From contig NZ_CP046172.1 in assembly GCF_011801145.1 (NCBI RefSeq), positions 6,262,001 through 6,326,000 of the forward strand: a stretch of 64,000 nucleotides of DNA. Reading direction: 5' to 3'. The DNA comes from Nocardia arthritidis. GTDB lineage: Bacteria; Actinomycetota; Actinomycetes; Mycobacteriales; Mycobacteriaceae. Both the position numbers and the translations under genes were made by a program. The notes under the pieces are model-generated. The model did no database searches. It saw only the letters and a program-made list of their open reading frames with translations, and had not been told where the DNA came from. Below are positions 20,891-30,314 of this stretch, one piece after another. Each line of letters starts with the position of its first letter. Within the stretch, counting starts at the first letter, position 1.

Positions 20891-21307
20891 GTGACGTCTG
20901 CTGAGGCAAAACCGGTGTTGGTCATCGACGGATCGGCGTTCGACGACTTCGAGGGGTTCGCGCGGGAATTCTCGAAGTTGCTCGACGACTACGTCTGGCG
21001 CGGCAATCTGGATGCGTTCAACGACATTCTGCGGGGTGGGTTCGGGACGCCGGAGGACGGGTTCGTGCTGCGGTGGCTGCATTCGGAGCGGTCGCGGGAG
21101 GCGTTGGGCTGGGCCGCGACCATCGCTCGGCTCGAGCAGGTCCAGACCACCTGTCATCCGGATAACCGGGAGCATTTCGCCGCGCGGATCGCCGCCGCGC
21201 GGCGGCGCGAGGGGCGGACGCTGTTCGACGAGGTGGTGGCGATCATTCGGGACCACGGGCCCGGCGGACAGCAGCAGGCCGACGGCGTCGATCTCGAACT
21301 GCGCTGA
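20891..21307 (+). CDS. barstar-family protein (orphan ribonuclease inhibitor)
   Basis: 138 residues from GTG 20891. The first half matches the barstar fold: VLVIDGSAFDDFEGFAREFS, then a linker and WRGNLDAFNDILRGGFG, then a beta strand (FVLRWLHSE); the C-terminal part LFDEVVAIIRDHG is also typical. Barstar proteins neutralise barnase-like RNases by occupying the active site. No barnase-type toxin gene is adjacent; the neighbours are alaS (divergent) and rarA (convergent). It could protect against a toxin delivered by other strains, or act on an RNase encoded elsewhere. Confidence 0.82.
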   Translation: MTSAEAKPVLVIDGSAFDDFEGFAREFSKLLDDYVWRGNLDAFNDILRGGFGTPEDGFVLRWLHSERSREALGWAATIARLEQVQTTCHPDNREHFAARIAAARRREGRTLFDEVVAIIRDHGPGGQQQADGVDLELR

Positions 21308-21339
21308 TCCTCGAACCGAGTCGTCTCCGGATTCGCGCC

Positions 21340-22692
21340 TCATTCCCCTCGCACGATCCGACGCAACTTGGTGACGCGCGGCCCGACCTCACGCTCATAC
21401 CCGTGATCCGTCGGATGATAATAATCCGACCCCACCAGCTCATCGGGCGGATACTGTTGCGCCAGAACACCATCCGGATGATCGTGCGGATACTTGTACC
21501 CCTGCGCGTTGCCGAGCCGAGCCGCACCCGCGTAGTGCCCGTCGCGCAGATGCGCGGGCACCGCACCGGCCTTACCCCCGCCGATATCGGTGAGCGCCTT
21601 ACCGATGGCCGCGGCCACCGCGCCCGATTTCGGCGCGGTGGCGATATGAATCGTCGCGTGGGCCAGCGCCAGCTGCGCCTCCGGCATGCCGACCAACTGC
21701 ACCACCTGCGCGGCCGCGACCGCGGTCTGCAGCGCGGTCGGATCGGCCATGCCGACATCCTCGCTGGCCTGAATCATCAACCGGCGGGCGATGAATCGCG
21801 GATCCTCGCCCGCGCTGATCATCCGGGCGAGGTAGTGCAGCGCGGCATCGACATCGGAGCCGCGAAGGGATTTGATGAACGCGCTGATCACGTCGTAGTG
21901 CTGATCACCGGCCCGGTCGTACCGGACGGCCGCCCGGTCCACGCTGGCCTCGACCAGATCCACATCGACGACGCCGTCCAGTGAGGATTCGGCCGATGCC
22001 TCCAGCGCGGTGAGCGCCCGTCTGGCATCACCGCCCGCGATGCGCACGATGTGGTCGAGCGCCGCATCGGTGACGGTGTATTCGCCGCCGAACCCGCGCG
22101 GATCCTCGACCGCACGCGTCAGCACCTGCCGCACATCCGCCTCGGTGAGCGAACGCAGTTGCAGCACAAGCGATCTCGACAACAACGGGGATACCACCGA
22201 AAAGGACGGGTTCTCGGTGGTCGCGCCGACCAGCAGCACCACCCGGTTCTCCACCGCGGCGAGCAGCGCGTCCTGCTGCGTCTTGGAGAACCGATGCACC
22301 TCATCGATGAACAGCACGGTCTGTTCGCCGGCGGCCAGCCTGCGCCGCGCCAGATCGATGACCGCGCGCACCTCCTTCACCCCGGCCGACAGCGCGGACA
22401 GCGCCTCGAACCGCCGCCCGGTGGCCTGCGAGATGAGCGAGGCCAGCGTGGTCTTCCCGGTGCCCGGCGGCCCGAAGAGCAGCACCGATGCGGCGCCCGA
22501 CCCCTCGATCAACCGCCGCAGCGGCGATCCGAGGCCGAGCAGGTGGGCCTGGCCGACCACCTCGTCCAACGACGCGGGCCGCATCCGCACCGCCAGCGGC
22601 ACGAAATCCCCGGCGCCCCGGAACTCGACGCTGCCGCGCGCATCCGGCTCCGCCGCGACCTGCCCCGGCATGTCGAACAGCCCATCGCTCAT
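21340..22692 (-). CDS. rarA: replication-associated recombination protein A (MgsA/RarA)
   Basis: 450 residues from ATG 22692. AAA+ domain with Walker [12 protein letters not shown] (about residue 74), Walker [17 protein letters not shown], sensor and arginine-finger region, then the C-terminal tetramerisation domain ([39 protein letters not shown]). Acts at stalled replication forks with SSB. Same genomic neighbourhood (after alaS) as in mycobacteria. Confidence 0.96.
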   Translation of the reverse strand: MSDGLFDMPGQVAAEPDARGSVEFRGAGDFVPLAVRMRPASLDEVVGQAHLLGLGSPLRRLIEGSGAASVLLFGPPGTGKTTLASLISQATGRRFEALSALSAGVKEVRAVIDLARRRLAAGEQTVLFIDEVHRFSKTQQDALLAAVENRVVLLVGATTENPSFSVVSPLLSRSLVLQLRSLTEADVRQVLTRAVEDPRGFGGEYTVTDAALDHIVRIAGGDARRALTALEASAESSLDGVVDVDLVEASVDRAAVRYDRAGDQHYDVISAFIKSLRGSDVDAALHYLARMISAGEDPRFIARRLMIQASEDVGMADPTALQTAVAAAQVVQLVGMPEAQLALAHATIHIATAPKSGAVAAAIGKALTDIGGGKAGAVPAHLRDGHYAGAARLGNAQGYKYPHDHPDGVLAQQYPPDELVGSDYYHPTDHGYEREVGPRVTKLRRIVRGE

Positions 22693-22735
22693 ATCCCGAC
22701 CGTATCGTCCGGGTGCGACATCTCCCCGGCCCGGA

Positions 22736-23290
22736 TCATCGCGTCCCGTCGGGCAGCCACGAATTGCCGGGCACGGTCCAGTTCTGGTCCTTGATCATCC
22801 GCCGCGCCGCCCGCTGATTCCGCCCGATGAGGCGGGACAGGTAGAGCCGTCCGCGGAGGTGGTCGGTCTCGTGTTGCAGGCAGCGCGCGAGGTAGCCGGT
22901 GCCCTCCACGGTGATCGGCGCACCGGTCACGTCGACGCCGGTGACCCGCGCCCAATCCGCGCGACCGGTGGGAAACCATTCGCCGGGCACCGAGAGGCAG
23001 CCCTCCAGGTCGTCATCGGGATCGGGCATGGTCTCCGGCACCTCGGATGTCTCCAGCACCGGGTTGATCACGCAGCCGCGATGGCGCACCGAATCATCGA
23101 TCAGGTCGTATACGAATACGGCGCGCGGATCGCCCACCTGGTTGGCGGCCAGGCCCGCGCCGTGCGCCGCGGTATTCGTCTCGAACAGGTCGTCCACGAA
23201 CGCGGCCAGCTCGTCGTCGAACTCGGTGACGGGCAGCGCGGGCGCGGACAGCCGGGGATCACCGGCGATGAGAATCGGTCGAACAGCCAT
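22736..23290 (-). CDS. def: peptide deformylase
   Basis: 184 residues from ATG 23290. All three deformylase motifs are present: GLAANQVG (residues about 45-52), EGCLSVPG (around 96-103) and the metal-binding QHETDHLRG (around 138-146). Removes the N-formyl group from new proteins using Fe(II). The enzyme is a typical type II-like actinobacterial form. It follows the phosphotransferase gene by 63 nt. Confidence 0.96.
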   Translation of the reverse strand: MAVRPILIAGDPRLSAPALPVTEFDDELAAFVDDLFETNTAAHGAGLAANQVGDPRAVFVYDLIDDSVRHRGCVINPVLETSEVPETMPDPDDDLEGCLSVPGEWFPTGRADWARVTGVDVTGAPITVEGTGYLARCLQHETDHLRGRLYLSRLIGRNQRAARRMIKDQNWTVPGNSWLPDGTR

Positions 23291-23353
23291 GCGATGAGGG
23301 TACTAGCCGATTTCGGTTGTCCCCGAACGGCTTCCGGTCCTCCGCTGCGAAAC

Positions 23354-24523
23354 CTATTCCGCCCAGCGCTCTTCCAGCATGGCGGAGACGTCCTCGGCGA
23401 AATCGCCGACCGCGTCGTCACCGGTGCAGCGGGCGTCCTCGGCGAGCGCGGCCCACCGATTGATCAGCGCCTCCGACCGCGGCACCGACAGCCCGTGCTC
23501 GCGAGCCGCCGCGATCCGGGTGTGATCCGCGGGCAGGAACCAGTAGGTGGTCAACCAGACCCAGATGAGGCGTGCCTCCAGGATCCGCTCGGCCAGCACC
23601 GCGTCGTCCGCGAGCGCCGGCCAGACACCGACCACCTCGGAACGCCACGCCTCGACCATCTGCCTGGCGCGCTCCCTGGACAGTTCGAAATCGCACAGGC
23701 AGCCCGGGAAGGAGACGAGCGCGTACGCGATATCCAATGTGGCATCCCGGAATCCGCCCCACTCGTAGTCGAGGAAGCGGGCGCCCTCGTTGTTGAGGAT
23801 CACATTGTCCGGGCACAGGTCCGACGGGCTGAACGCGCGCAGGCGCCCCGCCGAGAACAGCCGGTTGCCGCGAACGATGCGCTCGGCGATCTCGCCAGGC
23901 ACTTCGATGCCGAGTTCGCGGCGCAGCAGATGCGGCACCTCGGCGATGGCCGATTCGGCCTGCTGGGCGATGCCGTCGACGCGGTGCACGACATCTACTC
24001 GGCGCAGCAGCGCGACGAAATCCGCCTCGCGCCCGACGGTCGCGGCGTGCATCCGGCCCATGGCCTGCGCAAACGCCATCAACGCATTGCGGGTGGCCGG
24101 TTCGGCGCCGGACTGCAGCACGGAGGTGAGGCGGGTGTTCTCGCCGAGATCGCTCAGCACCAGCAGCCGGTCGGGCAGGCTGTGCGCGATCAGGTAGGCG
24201 CCGGGCCGCTGCTCCCGGCTGAGCGCGGTGGTGAACTGATACGACACCGCCTCGCGCAGGAATGCGGAATCGATGCTGGCGACGCCCGGCGCGAGACCTC
24301 CGGTGCGGCGGTCCGCCGCCGAGCCACGGACCTGTTTGAGAATCAAGGTCCTCGGCAACGAGAAGGCGTTCTCGGCGACACGCACGCGTAGGACCGTCGT
24401 CCTACCACTGCCGCTGAGTTCGATCGGATCGCTCAGCTTTACCGGAGCACCCATTCGCTTTGTGAGCAACTGTTGCGCTGCGGACACGACTTCGGTGGCG
24501 CGTTCGGCCAATAGTGCGGTCAT
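23354..24523 (-). CDS. aminoglycoside/choline-kinase-like phosphotransferase
   Basis: 389 residues from ATG 24523. Kinase-like fold: an N-lobe with TTVLRVRV and LILKQVRG (nucleotide-contacting Lys), then the catalytic loop SPSDLCPDNVILNNEG with the Asp and Asn of the HxDxxxxN motif (the His is replaced), followed by the metal-binding Asp in RFLDYEWGGFRDATLDIAY. This is the phosphotransferase (APH) superfamily, which phosphorylates small alcohols, sugars or antibiotics. Substrate cannot be told; aminoglycoside resistance should not be assumed. Confidence 0.85.
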   Translation of the reverse strand: MTALLAERATEVVSAAQQLLTKRMGAPVKLSDPIELSGSGRTTVLRVRVAENAFSLPRTLILKQVRGSAADRRTGGLAPGVASIDSAFLREAVSYQFTTALSREQRPGAYLIAHSLPDRLLVLSDLGENTRLTSVLQSGAEPATRNALMAFAQAMGRMHAATVGREADFVALLRRVDVVHRVDGIAQQAESAIAEVPHLLRRELGIEVPGEIAERIVRGNRLFSAGRLRAFSPSDLCPDNVILNNEGARFLDYEWGGFRDATLDIAYALVSFPGCLCDFELSRERARQMVEAWRSEVVGVWPALADDAVLAERILEARLIWVWLTTYWFLPADHTRIAAAREHGLSVPRSEALINRWAALAEDARCTGDDAVGDFAEDVSAMLEERWAE

Positions 24524-24615
24524 CGCCTCTCAAGTTACTCGCATCGGGTCACTTCTAGCGAGCGGTTGCACAACCTTTCCGCGTCGTTCGGCGTGTCTCG
24601 CTCGAGGTTGCGGAA

Positions 24616-24649
24616 CGGGCACTGATTTGCTTGACAGTGCAAGTGCCCG
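24616..24649. promoter_or_regulatory. inverted repeat over a possible -35 box
   Basis: CGGGCACT (24616-24623) and AGTGCCCG (24642-24649) flank TTGACA at 24631-24636, about 80 nt upstream of the next gene. No convincing -10 follows at 17 bp. It could be an operator of the proline-rich membrane protein gene. Confidence 0.35.
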
Positions 24650-24716
24650 TGCGGTTTTCTCATCGTGAACTGCAGTGCGCCACACCGCAAACCGGCTGCG
24701 TCGAAAGGTTTTGGCA

Positions 24717-25778
24717 ATGACCGAACCGCCCGCCTCAACACCCGCCGAACCGGGTGGCGACGCACCCGGGCACGGGGGTGGGGAACATCGCACAGCGCAG
24801 CCGGGTCCGGCCCAGCACGCACCGGGTTCGGCCGCCGACCACGGCAGGCACGAGATGGCGGGCACGGCCGGATATCCGCAATTCGAGGGTCCGGGCGCGC
24901 CGCAGTACGGCAGTGAACCGGTCGAACCACCGCCGCCCATGCCCCCGCACCCGGGCGCGCCGCAGCCGACCTACGGTCCGCCCGGCACCATGCCACCGCC
25001 CACCGCCGCGATGCCACCGCCCACCGGAACCATGCCGCCCGGCGCCTATCAGCCACCCGGCGCGATGCCGCCGCCACCGGGCGCGGTCCCGCCGCCACCG
25101 CCCGCGGCGCCACCCCCGCCACCCGGAGTTCCGCAAACGTATGGCTACCCGTATACCGCACCGACCGGTCTCGATGTCGGAATCGCGCTGAGCTACGGCT
25201 GGGAAAAGTTCCGCGCCAACGCGCCCGCCTGGATCGGGGTCACCGCGCTCGGCGTGCTGATCTATCTCGCGTTCGTGGTCGTCGTGCAGATCACCGAGGT
25301 GAATTCGATCCTGCCGCTGTTCATGATCTTCCTGGCCGTCATGGTCGCGGTCTGGCTGCTGCAGGCCGCGCTGGTGCGCGGCGCGCTCTACGAAACCGAC
25401 GGCAACAGACCGGCTTTCGGCTCGTTCTTCCGATTCATCAACGCGGGCAACGTATTGCTCACCGCACTGCTGGCCTTCCTCGCCACCGCCGTCGGGTTCG
25501 GATTCTTCATCCTGCCCGGCATCGTCATCGGCTTCCTGTGTATGTTCTCGATACATTTCGTCATCGATCAGGACCTCGGCCCGTTCGCGGCGCTGAAAGC
25601 CAGTGCGGTGCTGGTGCTCAACAATCTGCTGCAGACATTGCTGCTGGCCATCGCGGTGGTGGTGATCACCTTCGTGGCCACGCTGCTGTGCGGACTCGGC
25701 TTGCTGGCGGCCGGGCCGGTCTGCGTCATCGCGGTCACCTATGCCTATCGAGTGCTCAGCGGCGGCGTCGTCGCCTGA
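24717..25778 (+). CDS. proline-rich polytopic membrane protein
   Basis: 353 residues from ATG 24717 (AAAGG about eight bases upstream). Residues 1-145 are cytoplasmic and strongly enriched in Pro, Gly and Ala, with repeats such as MPPPTAAMPPPTGTMPP and runs of up to five prolines, which would need EF-P for efficient translation. The rest holds about five or six membrane helices (YLAFVVVVQIT, FMIFLAVMVAVWLLQAAL, FLATAVGFGFFILPGIVIGF, LLLAIAVVVITFVATLLCG), similar to DUF975-type integral membrane proteins common in actinobacteria. Function unknown. Confidence 0.8.
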   Translation: MTEPPASTPAEPGGDAPGHGGGEHRTAQPGPAQHAPGSAADHGRHEMAGTAGYPQFEGPGAPQYGSEPVEPPPPMPPHPGAPQPTYGPPGTMPPPTAAMPPPTGTMPPGAYQPPGAMPPPPGAVPPPPPAAPPPPPGVPQTYGYPYTAPTGLDVGIALSYGWEKFRANAPAWIGVTALGVLIYLAFVVVVQITEVNSILPLFMIFLAVMVAVWLLQAALVRGALYETDGNRPAFGSFFRFINAGNVLLTALLAFLATAVGFGFFILPGIVIGFLCMFSIHFVIDQDLGPFAALKASAVLVLNNLLQTLLLAIAVVVITFVATLLCGLGLLAAGPVCVIAVTYAYRVLSGGVVA

Positions 25779-25783
25779 ACGAA

Positions 25784-25824
25784 AAATCCGCGGCGCCACC
25801 GGTTTTCGGTGACGCCGCGGATTT
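25784..25824. terminator. strong bidirectional terminator
   Basis: An 18-bp stem with one mismatch (AAATCCGCGGCG...CACCG against CGGTG...CGCCGCGGATTT) and a GTTTT loop lies between convergent genes. A- and T-rich ends flank the stem on both sides, so it works in either direction. Confidence 0.88.
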
Positions 25825-25838
25825 CGTATCCGGACGGC

Positions 25839-27617
25839 CTACTCGGCCGCGTCCTTCTTCTCCGGCTTGAAGTCCAGCCCGGCCTCCTTGCGCTGCTGCG
25901 CCGTGATCGGCGCGGGCGCGTCGGTAAGCGGGTCTACGCCGCCACCGGTCTTCGGGAAGGCGATGACCTCACGGATCGAATCCAGGCCCGCGAGCAGGGC
26001 GGTAATGCGGTCCCAGCCGAAGGCGATACCGCCGTGCGGCGGCGCGCCGAAGGCGAAGGCGTCCAACAGGAAGCCGAACTTCTCCTGCGCCTCCTCGTGG
26101 CTGATGCCCATCACCTTGAACACCCGCTCCTGCACGTCGCGGCGGTGGATGCGGATGGAGCCGCCGCCGATCTCGTTGCCGTTGCAGACGATGTCGTAGG
26201 CGTAGGCCAGCGCGGAACCCGGATCGGTGTCGAAGGTGTCGAGCGATTCCGGCTTGGGCGAGGTGAACGCGTGATGCACCGCGGTCCACGCCGAATAGCC
26301 AAGCGCCACATCGCCGCTCGCGGTCGCCTCGGCGGCGGGCTCGAACAGCGGCGCGTCCACGATCCAGACGAAGGCCCAGGCGTTCTCATCGATCAGGCCG
26401 CACTTGCGGGCGATCTCACCACGCGCCGCGCCGAGCAGCGCCCGGCTCGACTTCACCGCACCCGCCGCGAAGAACACACAGTCGCCGGGCTCCGCGCCGA
26501 CCTGCTTGGCCAGCCCGTCGCGCTCGGCCTCGGTCAGATTCTTGGCGACCGGGCCGCCGAGCGTGCCGTCCTCGTTCACCAGCACGTACGCCAAACCCTT
26601 CGCGCCGCGCTGCTTCGCCCACTCCTGCCAGGCGTCCAGCTGACGGCGCGGCTGGCTCGCACCGCCCGGCATCACGACGGCGCCGACATACGGTGCCTGG
26701 AAAACGCGGAACGGGGTGTCCCTGAAATAGTCGGTGAGCTCAGTGATTTCGACGCCGAACCGCAGATCCGGCTTATCCGAGCCGAAGCGCCGCATGGCCT
26801 CCGCGTAGGTCATATGCGGAATCGGCGTCGGGATCCGGTAACCGATGAGCTCCCACAGCGCGCTCAGGACGTCCTCGGCGAGCAGGATCACATCCTCCTG
26901 GCGCACGAAGCTCATCTCGATGTCGAGCTGGGTGAACTCCGGCTGACGGTCGGCGCGGAAATCCTCGTCGCGGTAGCAGCGCGCGATCTGGTAGTAGCGC
27001 TCGATGCCGCCGACCATGAGCAGCTGCTTGAACAGCTGCGGGCTCTGCGGCAGCGCGTAGAAGCTGCCCGGCTGCAGCCGCGCGGGCACCAGGAAGTCGC
27101 GCGCGCCCTCGGGCGTCGACCTGGTCAGCGTCGGGGTCTCCACCTCGACGAATTCATGTTTGGCCAGTACCTGCCGCGCCGCGGCGTTCACCTTCGAGCG
27201 CAGGCGGATCGCATGGGCCGGGCCCTCCCGGCGCAGATCCAGGTAGCGGTGCTTGAGTCGGGCCTCCTCACCGGGCTGCTCGTCGAGCTGGAACGGCAGC
27301 GGGGCGCTTTCGTTCAGCACCTCCAGCTCGGTGACGTTCACCTCGATCTGCCCGGTGGGCAGCTCCGGATTCTCGTTGCCGTCCGGACGCTGTTCCACCA
27401 CACCGGTGACCTTGACGCAGAATTCGGCGCGCAACCGGTGCGCCTGCTCCGCCGGATCGCCCTCGCGGAACACCGCCTGCGCAACGCCCGACGCATCACG
27501 CAGATCGATGAAGATCACCCCACCGTGGTCACGACGACGGGCCACCCAGCCGGTGAGGGTGACGGTCTGACCGGCATGCTCGCTTCGCAGCGAACCGGCC
27601 AAGTGGGTGCGCAGCAC
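25839..27617 (-). CDS. aspS: aspartate--tRNA(Asp/Asn) ligase
   Basis: 592 residues from GTG 27617 ([11 protein letters not shown]). Bacterial-type AspRS: N-terminal anticodon-binding OB fold ([19 protein letters not shown]), class II motifs ([40 protein letters not shown]), GAD insertion domain, and motif 3 [15 protein letters not shown]. In actinobacteria that use GatCAB this enzyme is often non-discriminating and also makes Asp-tRNA-Asn; that point is from family knowledge, not seen here. Convergent with the membrane protein gene before the strong terminator. Confidence 0.97.
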   Translation of the reverse strand: MLRTHLAGSLRSEHAGQTVTLTGWVARRRDHGGVIFIDLRDASGVAQAVFREGDPAEQAHRLRAEFCVKVTGVVEQRPDGNENPELPTGQIEVNVTELEVLNESAPLPFQLDEQPGEEARLKHRYLDLRREGPAHAIRLRSKVNAAARQVLAKHEFVEVETPTLTRSTPEGARDFLVPARLQPGSFYALPQSPQLFKQLLMVGGIERYYQIARCYRDEDFRADRQPEFTQLDIEMSFVRQEDVILLAEDVLSALWELIGYRIPTPIPHMTYAEAMRRFGSDKPDLRFGVEITELTDYFRDTPFRVFQAPYVGAVVMPGGASQPRRQLDAWQEWAKQRGAKGLAYVLVNEDGTLGGPVAKNLTEAERDGLAKQVGAEPGDCVFFAAGAVKSSRALLGAARGEIARKCGLIDENAWAFVWIVDAPLFEPAAEATASGDVALGYSAWTAVHHAFTSPKPESLDTFDTDPGSALAYAYDIVCNGNEIGGGSIRIHRRDVQERVFKVMGISHEEAQEKFGFLLDAFAFGAPPHGGIAFGWDRITALLAGLDSIREVIAFPKTGGGVDPLTDAPAPITAQQRKEAGLDFKPEKKDAAE

Positions 27618-27853
27618 GGGATTCCTTTCGACGATGTGACACCGGAATGCCCACCCGGTGCGCTAGCCATCGTAGTTAGACACATTCCCCGAGTGAAAAC
27701 CGATCTCGGCCCGCACATGCCAAGCTATAGCTGCCCCGGGTTGCCACACGGTTTTCCGGGCCGCGGATCGGATACAGACTCTATGCGAGACTCCTCCCGG
27801 TCCGCGAACGAGCGCCAGGCGCTGCCGAACAACACAGAAAGCGATGACGACCC

Positions 27854-28777
27854 ATGACCTTCAACGAGGGCATGCAAATCGACCCCGATGCGGTCAAGTC
27901 CGGTGGCGGGATGGGCGGCAAGATCGCGCTCGGCGGCGGTGCGGGCGGACTCATCCTGGTGGTGATCGCACTGCTGCTCGGAGGAAACCCCAGCTCGCTG
28001 CTCGGGCAGTTCACCGGCGCGAAGGGCCAGGACCAGAGCCAGTCGCAAGCCCTCCAGGGCACACCGGCGCATTGCAAGACCGGCGCCGACGCCAACAAGT
28101 ACGTCGACTGCCGGGTCGCGTTGACCGCGCAGAGCCTGAACGCGGTGTGGGCCGCCGAACTGCCGAAACAGGTCAACAAGAACTACGCCAAGCCGACCGT
28201 CCGGTTGTTCTCCGCCGCCGTCGGCACCGGCTGTGGCCAGGCGTCGAGCGCGGTCGGCCCCTTCTACTGCCCCGCCGATCGCGTCGCCTACTTCGACACC
28301 AGCTTCTTCCAGGAACTGGTCGATCGCTTCGGCTCCAGCGGCGGGCCGCTTGCTCAGGAGTATGTGGTGGCGCATGAAATCGGCCATCACATCCAGAACC
28401 TGCTCGGCGATATCGGCCGGGCACAGAAGGATCCGCGCGGTCCCGAGTCCGGGTCGGTCCGCACCGAACTCCAGGCCGACTGCTACGCGGGCATCTGGGC
28501 CTATTACGCGGACAAGCTGCCCGCGCCCGGAAGCAACCAGCCGTTCCTGAAGCCGCTGGGAGAGAAGGACGTCAACGATGCGTTGTCGGCCGCGGCCGCG
28601 GTCGGCGACGACCGGATCCAGAAGTCGTCCACCGGCCGCGTCAACCCGGAGGCATGGACACACGGCTCCTCCCAGGAACGGCAGAAGTGGTTCATGTCCG
28701 GGTACAAGACCGGCAAGATCAGTGCCTGCGACACCTTCTCGGCCCAGGACCTGAACAACCCGCCCCCACCGCGCTGA
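27854..28777 (+). CDS. neutral zinc metallopeptidase, YpfJ family
   Basis: 307 residues from ATG 27854. A glycine-rich start is followed by one membrane helix (LILVVIALLLGG, residues about 36-47), and the rest is extracytoplasmic. The active site HEIGHH (about 175-180) and the downstream ELQADCYAG, with the third metal ligand, match the putative neutral zinc metallopeptidase family to which E. coli YpfJ and M. tuberculosis Rv2575 belong. Substrate is unknown. Same relative position (after aspS) as in mycobacteria. Confidence 0.93.
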   Translation: MTFNEGMQIDPDAVKSGGGMGGKIALGGGAGGLILVVIALLLGGNPSSLLGQFTGAKGQDQSQSQALQGTPAHCKTGADANKYVDCRVALTAQSLNAVWAAELPKQVNKNYAKPTVRLFSAAVGTGCGQASSAVGPFYCPADRVAYFDTSFFQELVDRFGSSGGPLAQEYVVAHEIGHHIQNLLGDIGRAQKDPRGPESGSVRTELQADCYAGIWAYYADKLPAPGSNQPFLKPLGEKDVNDALSAAAAVGDDRIQKSSTGRVNPEAWTHGSSQERQKWFMSGYKTGKISACDTFSAQDLNNPPPPR

Positions 28778-28994
28778 CTTTCGCCTTGTCTCGCAAGGCT
28801 TTTCGTCAGCCGCGGCGCGACGGGCGCGCGGTGGTCGACCGCATCCAGATGGACTTGGTCGAGTCGCGCCGAATTTCCACCGGACCGGATGCGGCCGAGC
28901 GATGACCTGGATCGACACACCCGCGCGACAAATGGCAAGGTGGGCCGAGATCTACGGCGGAATTTTGTTGCGGCACAACGATGATGGAGGCGGG

Positions 28995-29510
28995 ATGGGT
29001 AAAACGAGGACGGTTCTGTTCGCGGCGATCGCGGCACTGGTCGTGACGCCGCTGGCGAGCGGATCAGGAGTTGCCGCCGCGGCACCCGCCGCCCCGGTGG
29101 CCTTGCTCACCCTGACCACCTGGCCCGGCGGTTGGCAGGGCCGGACCGACCTGCGGCCCATTCTGGAGGTTTCGGCCGACGGGCGTGCCGTGAAATCGCC
29201 CGATGCCGCGGACCCGAATCGCGGATCCGACAAAGCACCACAGCGGGTCGACGGGCACATTCCGGCGGATGTGCTCTCCGCCGCGGTGACCGAAACCAAG
29301 GCCGTCGCGGCGCTCGACCTCGGCATGCCGTCGAATTCCGATCAGGGCAGCCAGATCATCGACCTCATGACGCAGGCGCCCGATCAGGATGTGCATGTCG
29401 TCATGTACGCACCGGATTCGACCGAAAACCTCAGCGCCGAACAACAAGCGAATCGCAAACGGTTCAGCGAGCTGTACCGGAAGCTGGTGGACGCGTTCGT
29501 TCAAGGGTGA
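28995..29510 (+). CDS. secreted protein of unknown function
   Basis: 171 residues from ATG 28995 with GGAGG four bases upstream; the longer in-frame start is less well supported. A clear Sec signal peptide (MGKTRTVLFAAIAALVVTPL...GVAAAAPAAP; cleavage about residue 32) is followed by a small soluble domain containing LLTLTTWPGGWQGRTD and an acidic/amide-rich C-terminus. Not recognised. It is followed by the repeat island. Confidence 0.8.
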   Translation: MGKTRTVLFAAIAALVVTPLASGSGVAAAAPAAPVALLTLTTWPGGWQGRTDLRPILEVSADGRAVKSPDAADPNRGSDKAPQRVDGHIPADVLSAAVTETKAVAALDLGMPSNSDQGSQIIDLMTQAPDQDVHVVMYAPDSTENLSAEQQANRKRFSELYRKLVDAFVQG

Positions 29511-29726
29511 TCGCCGGTACGACGCAATCCGCCCTGGCCAGGCGGCGGGTGCGTTGCATGCTGTGTTCCGGGTTCGCCTCGGCACGGAGGAATCGGTATG
29601 TCGCGCAGGTGGGTTACGTCGCTACGACGACTGGATCGCCTGAGGTAGGCGCGGGGTGCGTCGGCAAGCGGGGTCTCGTTCCCGCCGAGCGGGACCGGGT
29701 CGGCCGGTATCCGTGTGTCGGTAACG

Positions 29727-29792
29727 CCGCACCCCGGCTCTAAGGAGCACACCCCGTACATCGAATGTGCGGTTCAAAGCCGGGGTGCGGCA
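29727..29792. repeat. 14-bp perfect inverted repeat
   Basis: GCCGCACCCCGGCT (29727-29740) and AGCCGGGGTGCGGC (29779-29792) surround a 38-bp centre. It could terminate transcription from the secreted-protein gene 216 nt upstream. Confidence 0.75.
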
Positions 29793-29884
29793 GCCTTATT
29801 TCATCTTTGAGCGCGTAGGTAACTCGCTAAGTGGGACCGTGGCTTCCAGTTCCGTGTGGCAACTGGCTTCTCGGAAGGTGATTT

Positions 29885-29959
29885 CGGCCTGAGCGGACAA
29901 AATCGGCGCGAATAGGCGGAAATCCGGCGGAAATCGCGTGGTTTTGTCCGCTCAGGCCG
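29885..29959. repeat. dispersed palindromic repeat, copy B (18-bp arms)
   Basis: CGGCCTGAGCGGACAAAA (29885-29902) is perfectly complementary to TTTTGTCCGCTCAGGCCG (29942-29959). The right arm and central CGGCGCGAA are shared with the element at 15084-15155. Confidence 0.85.
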
Positions 29960-30007
29960 GATGCTGCGGCGCCAGTGCGGAAACCACCCCGGATTCACCT
30001 TTGAACA

Positions 30008-30083
30008 CGTAGGTAAACCGGTTCGCGCGCAGCAATTGGCTTCCCGCACAAGCTATTGCTTGCGCGAGAACCTGAAACCTACG
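30008..30083. repeat. 76-bp imperfect palindrome
   Basis: CGTAGGT (30008-30014) pairs with ACCTACG (30077-30083), and GGTTCGCGCGCAGCAAT (30020-30036) with ATTGCTTGCGCGAGAACC (30055-30072). Its first 20 bases resemble the stretch near 29804, suggesting a related, damaged copy. Confidence 0.75.
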
Positions 30084-30189
30084 CGGGAACAACGTCATCC
30101 GTGGTGCGCAACCGGAACACTGCTCTCTGCACCTACTTCGGGCGATCCAGCCGTAGCGACGCAACCGCACACCCAGTGCACCGCTTCCC

Positions 30190-30280
30190 GGCCCCCAGCC
30201 ACCGCCTCCGGGCTCCCAGCGCACCACCTCCCGGACCCCAACGCACCGCCTCCCGGACCCCGGCCACCTCCGGCCCCCAC
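30190..30280. repeat. 21-22-bp GC-rich tandem repeat, about four copies
   Basis: Units of the form gcaccRcctcccggacccca are repeated with small changes just beyond the stop codon of the ESX-associated gene. Not part of a recognised gene. Confidence 0.65.
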
Positions 30281-30314
30281 CCACCGGAGGCGGACCCCGC
30301 ACCCGCAACTACTC

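Larger units (their letters stand above)
29511..30314. other. 800-bp intergenic repeat island
   Basis: No credible coding sequence. The region contains three long palindromes (29727-29792, 29885-29959, 30008-30083), a short imperfect direct repeat (GCGTAGGTAAC near 29812 and CACGTAGGTAAAC near 30007) and a 21-22-bp tandem repeat (about 30190-30280). Such a density of palindromes suggests an accumulation site for small palindromic repeats or transcription terminators. Confidence 0.7.

Noticed and set aside
23354..24523. Aminoglycoside resistance gene
   Set aside because: Only superfamily-level kinase motifs are present and the HxD His is replaced, so antibiotic specificity cannot be supported.
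24631..24660. Possible promoter TTGACA before the proline-rich membrane protein gene
   Set aside because: No acceptable -10 at 16-18 bp (GTTTTC/TTTTCT). Kept only as a low-confidence inverted repeat.
29727..29792. tRNA-like element (GGTTCAAAGCC next to a long stem)
   Set aside because: The stem is 14 bp, twice an acceptor stem, and no D arm, anticodon arm or CCA-compatible end could be fitted.
30190..30280. CRISPR-like array
   Set aside because: The 21-22-bp units are contiguous with no spacers and are GC-rich tandem repeats.
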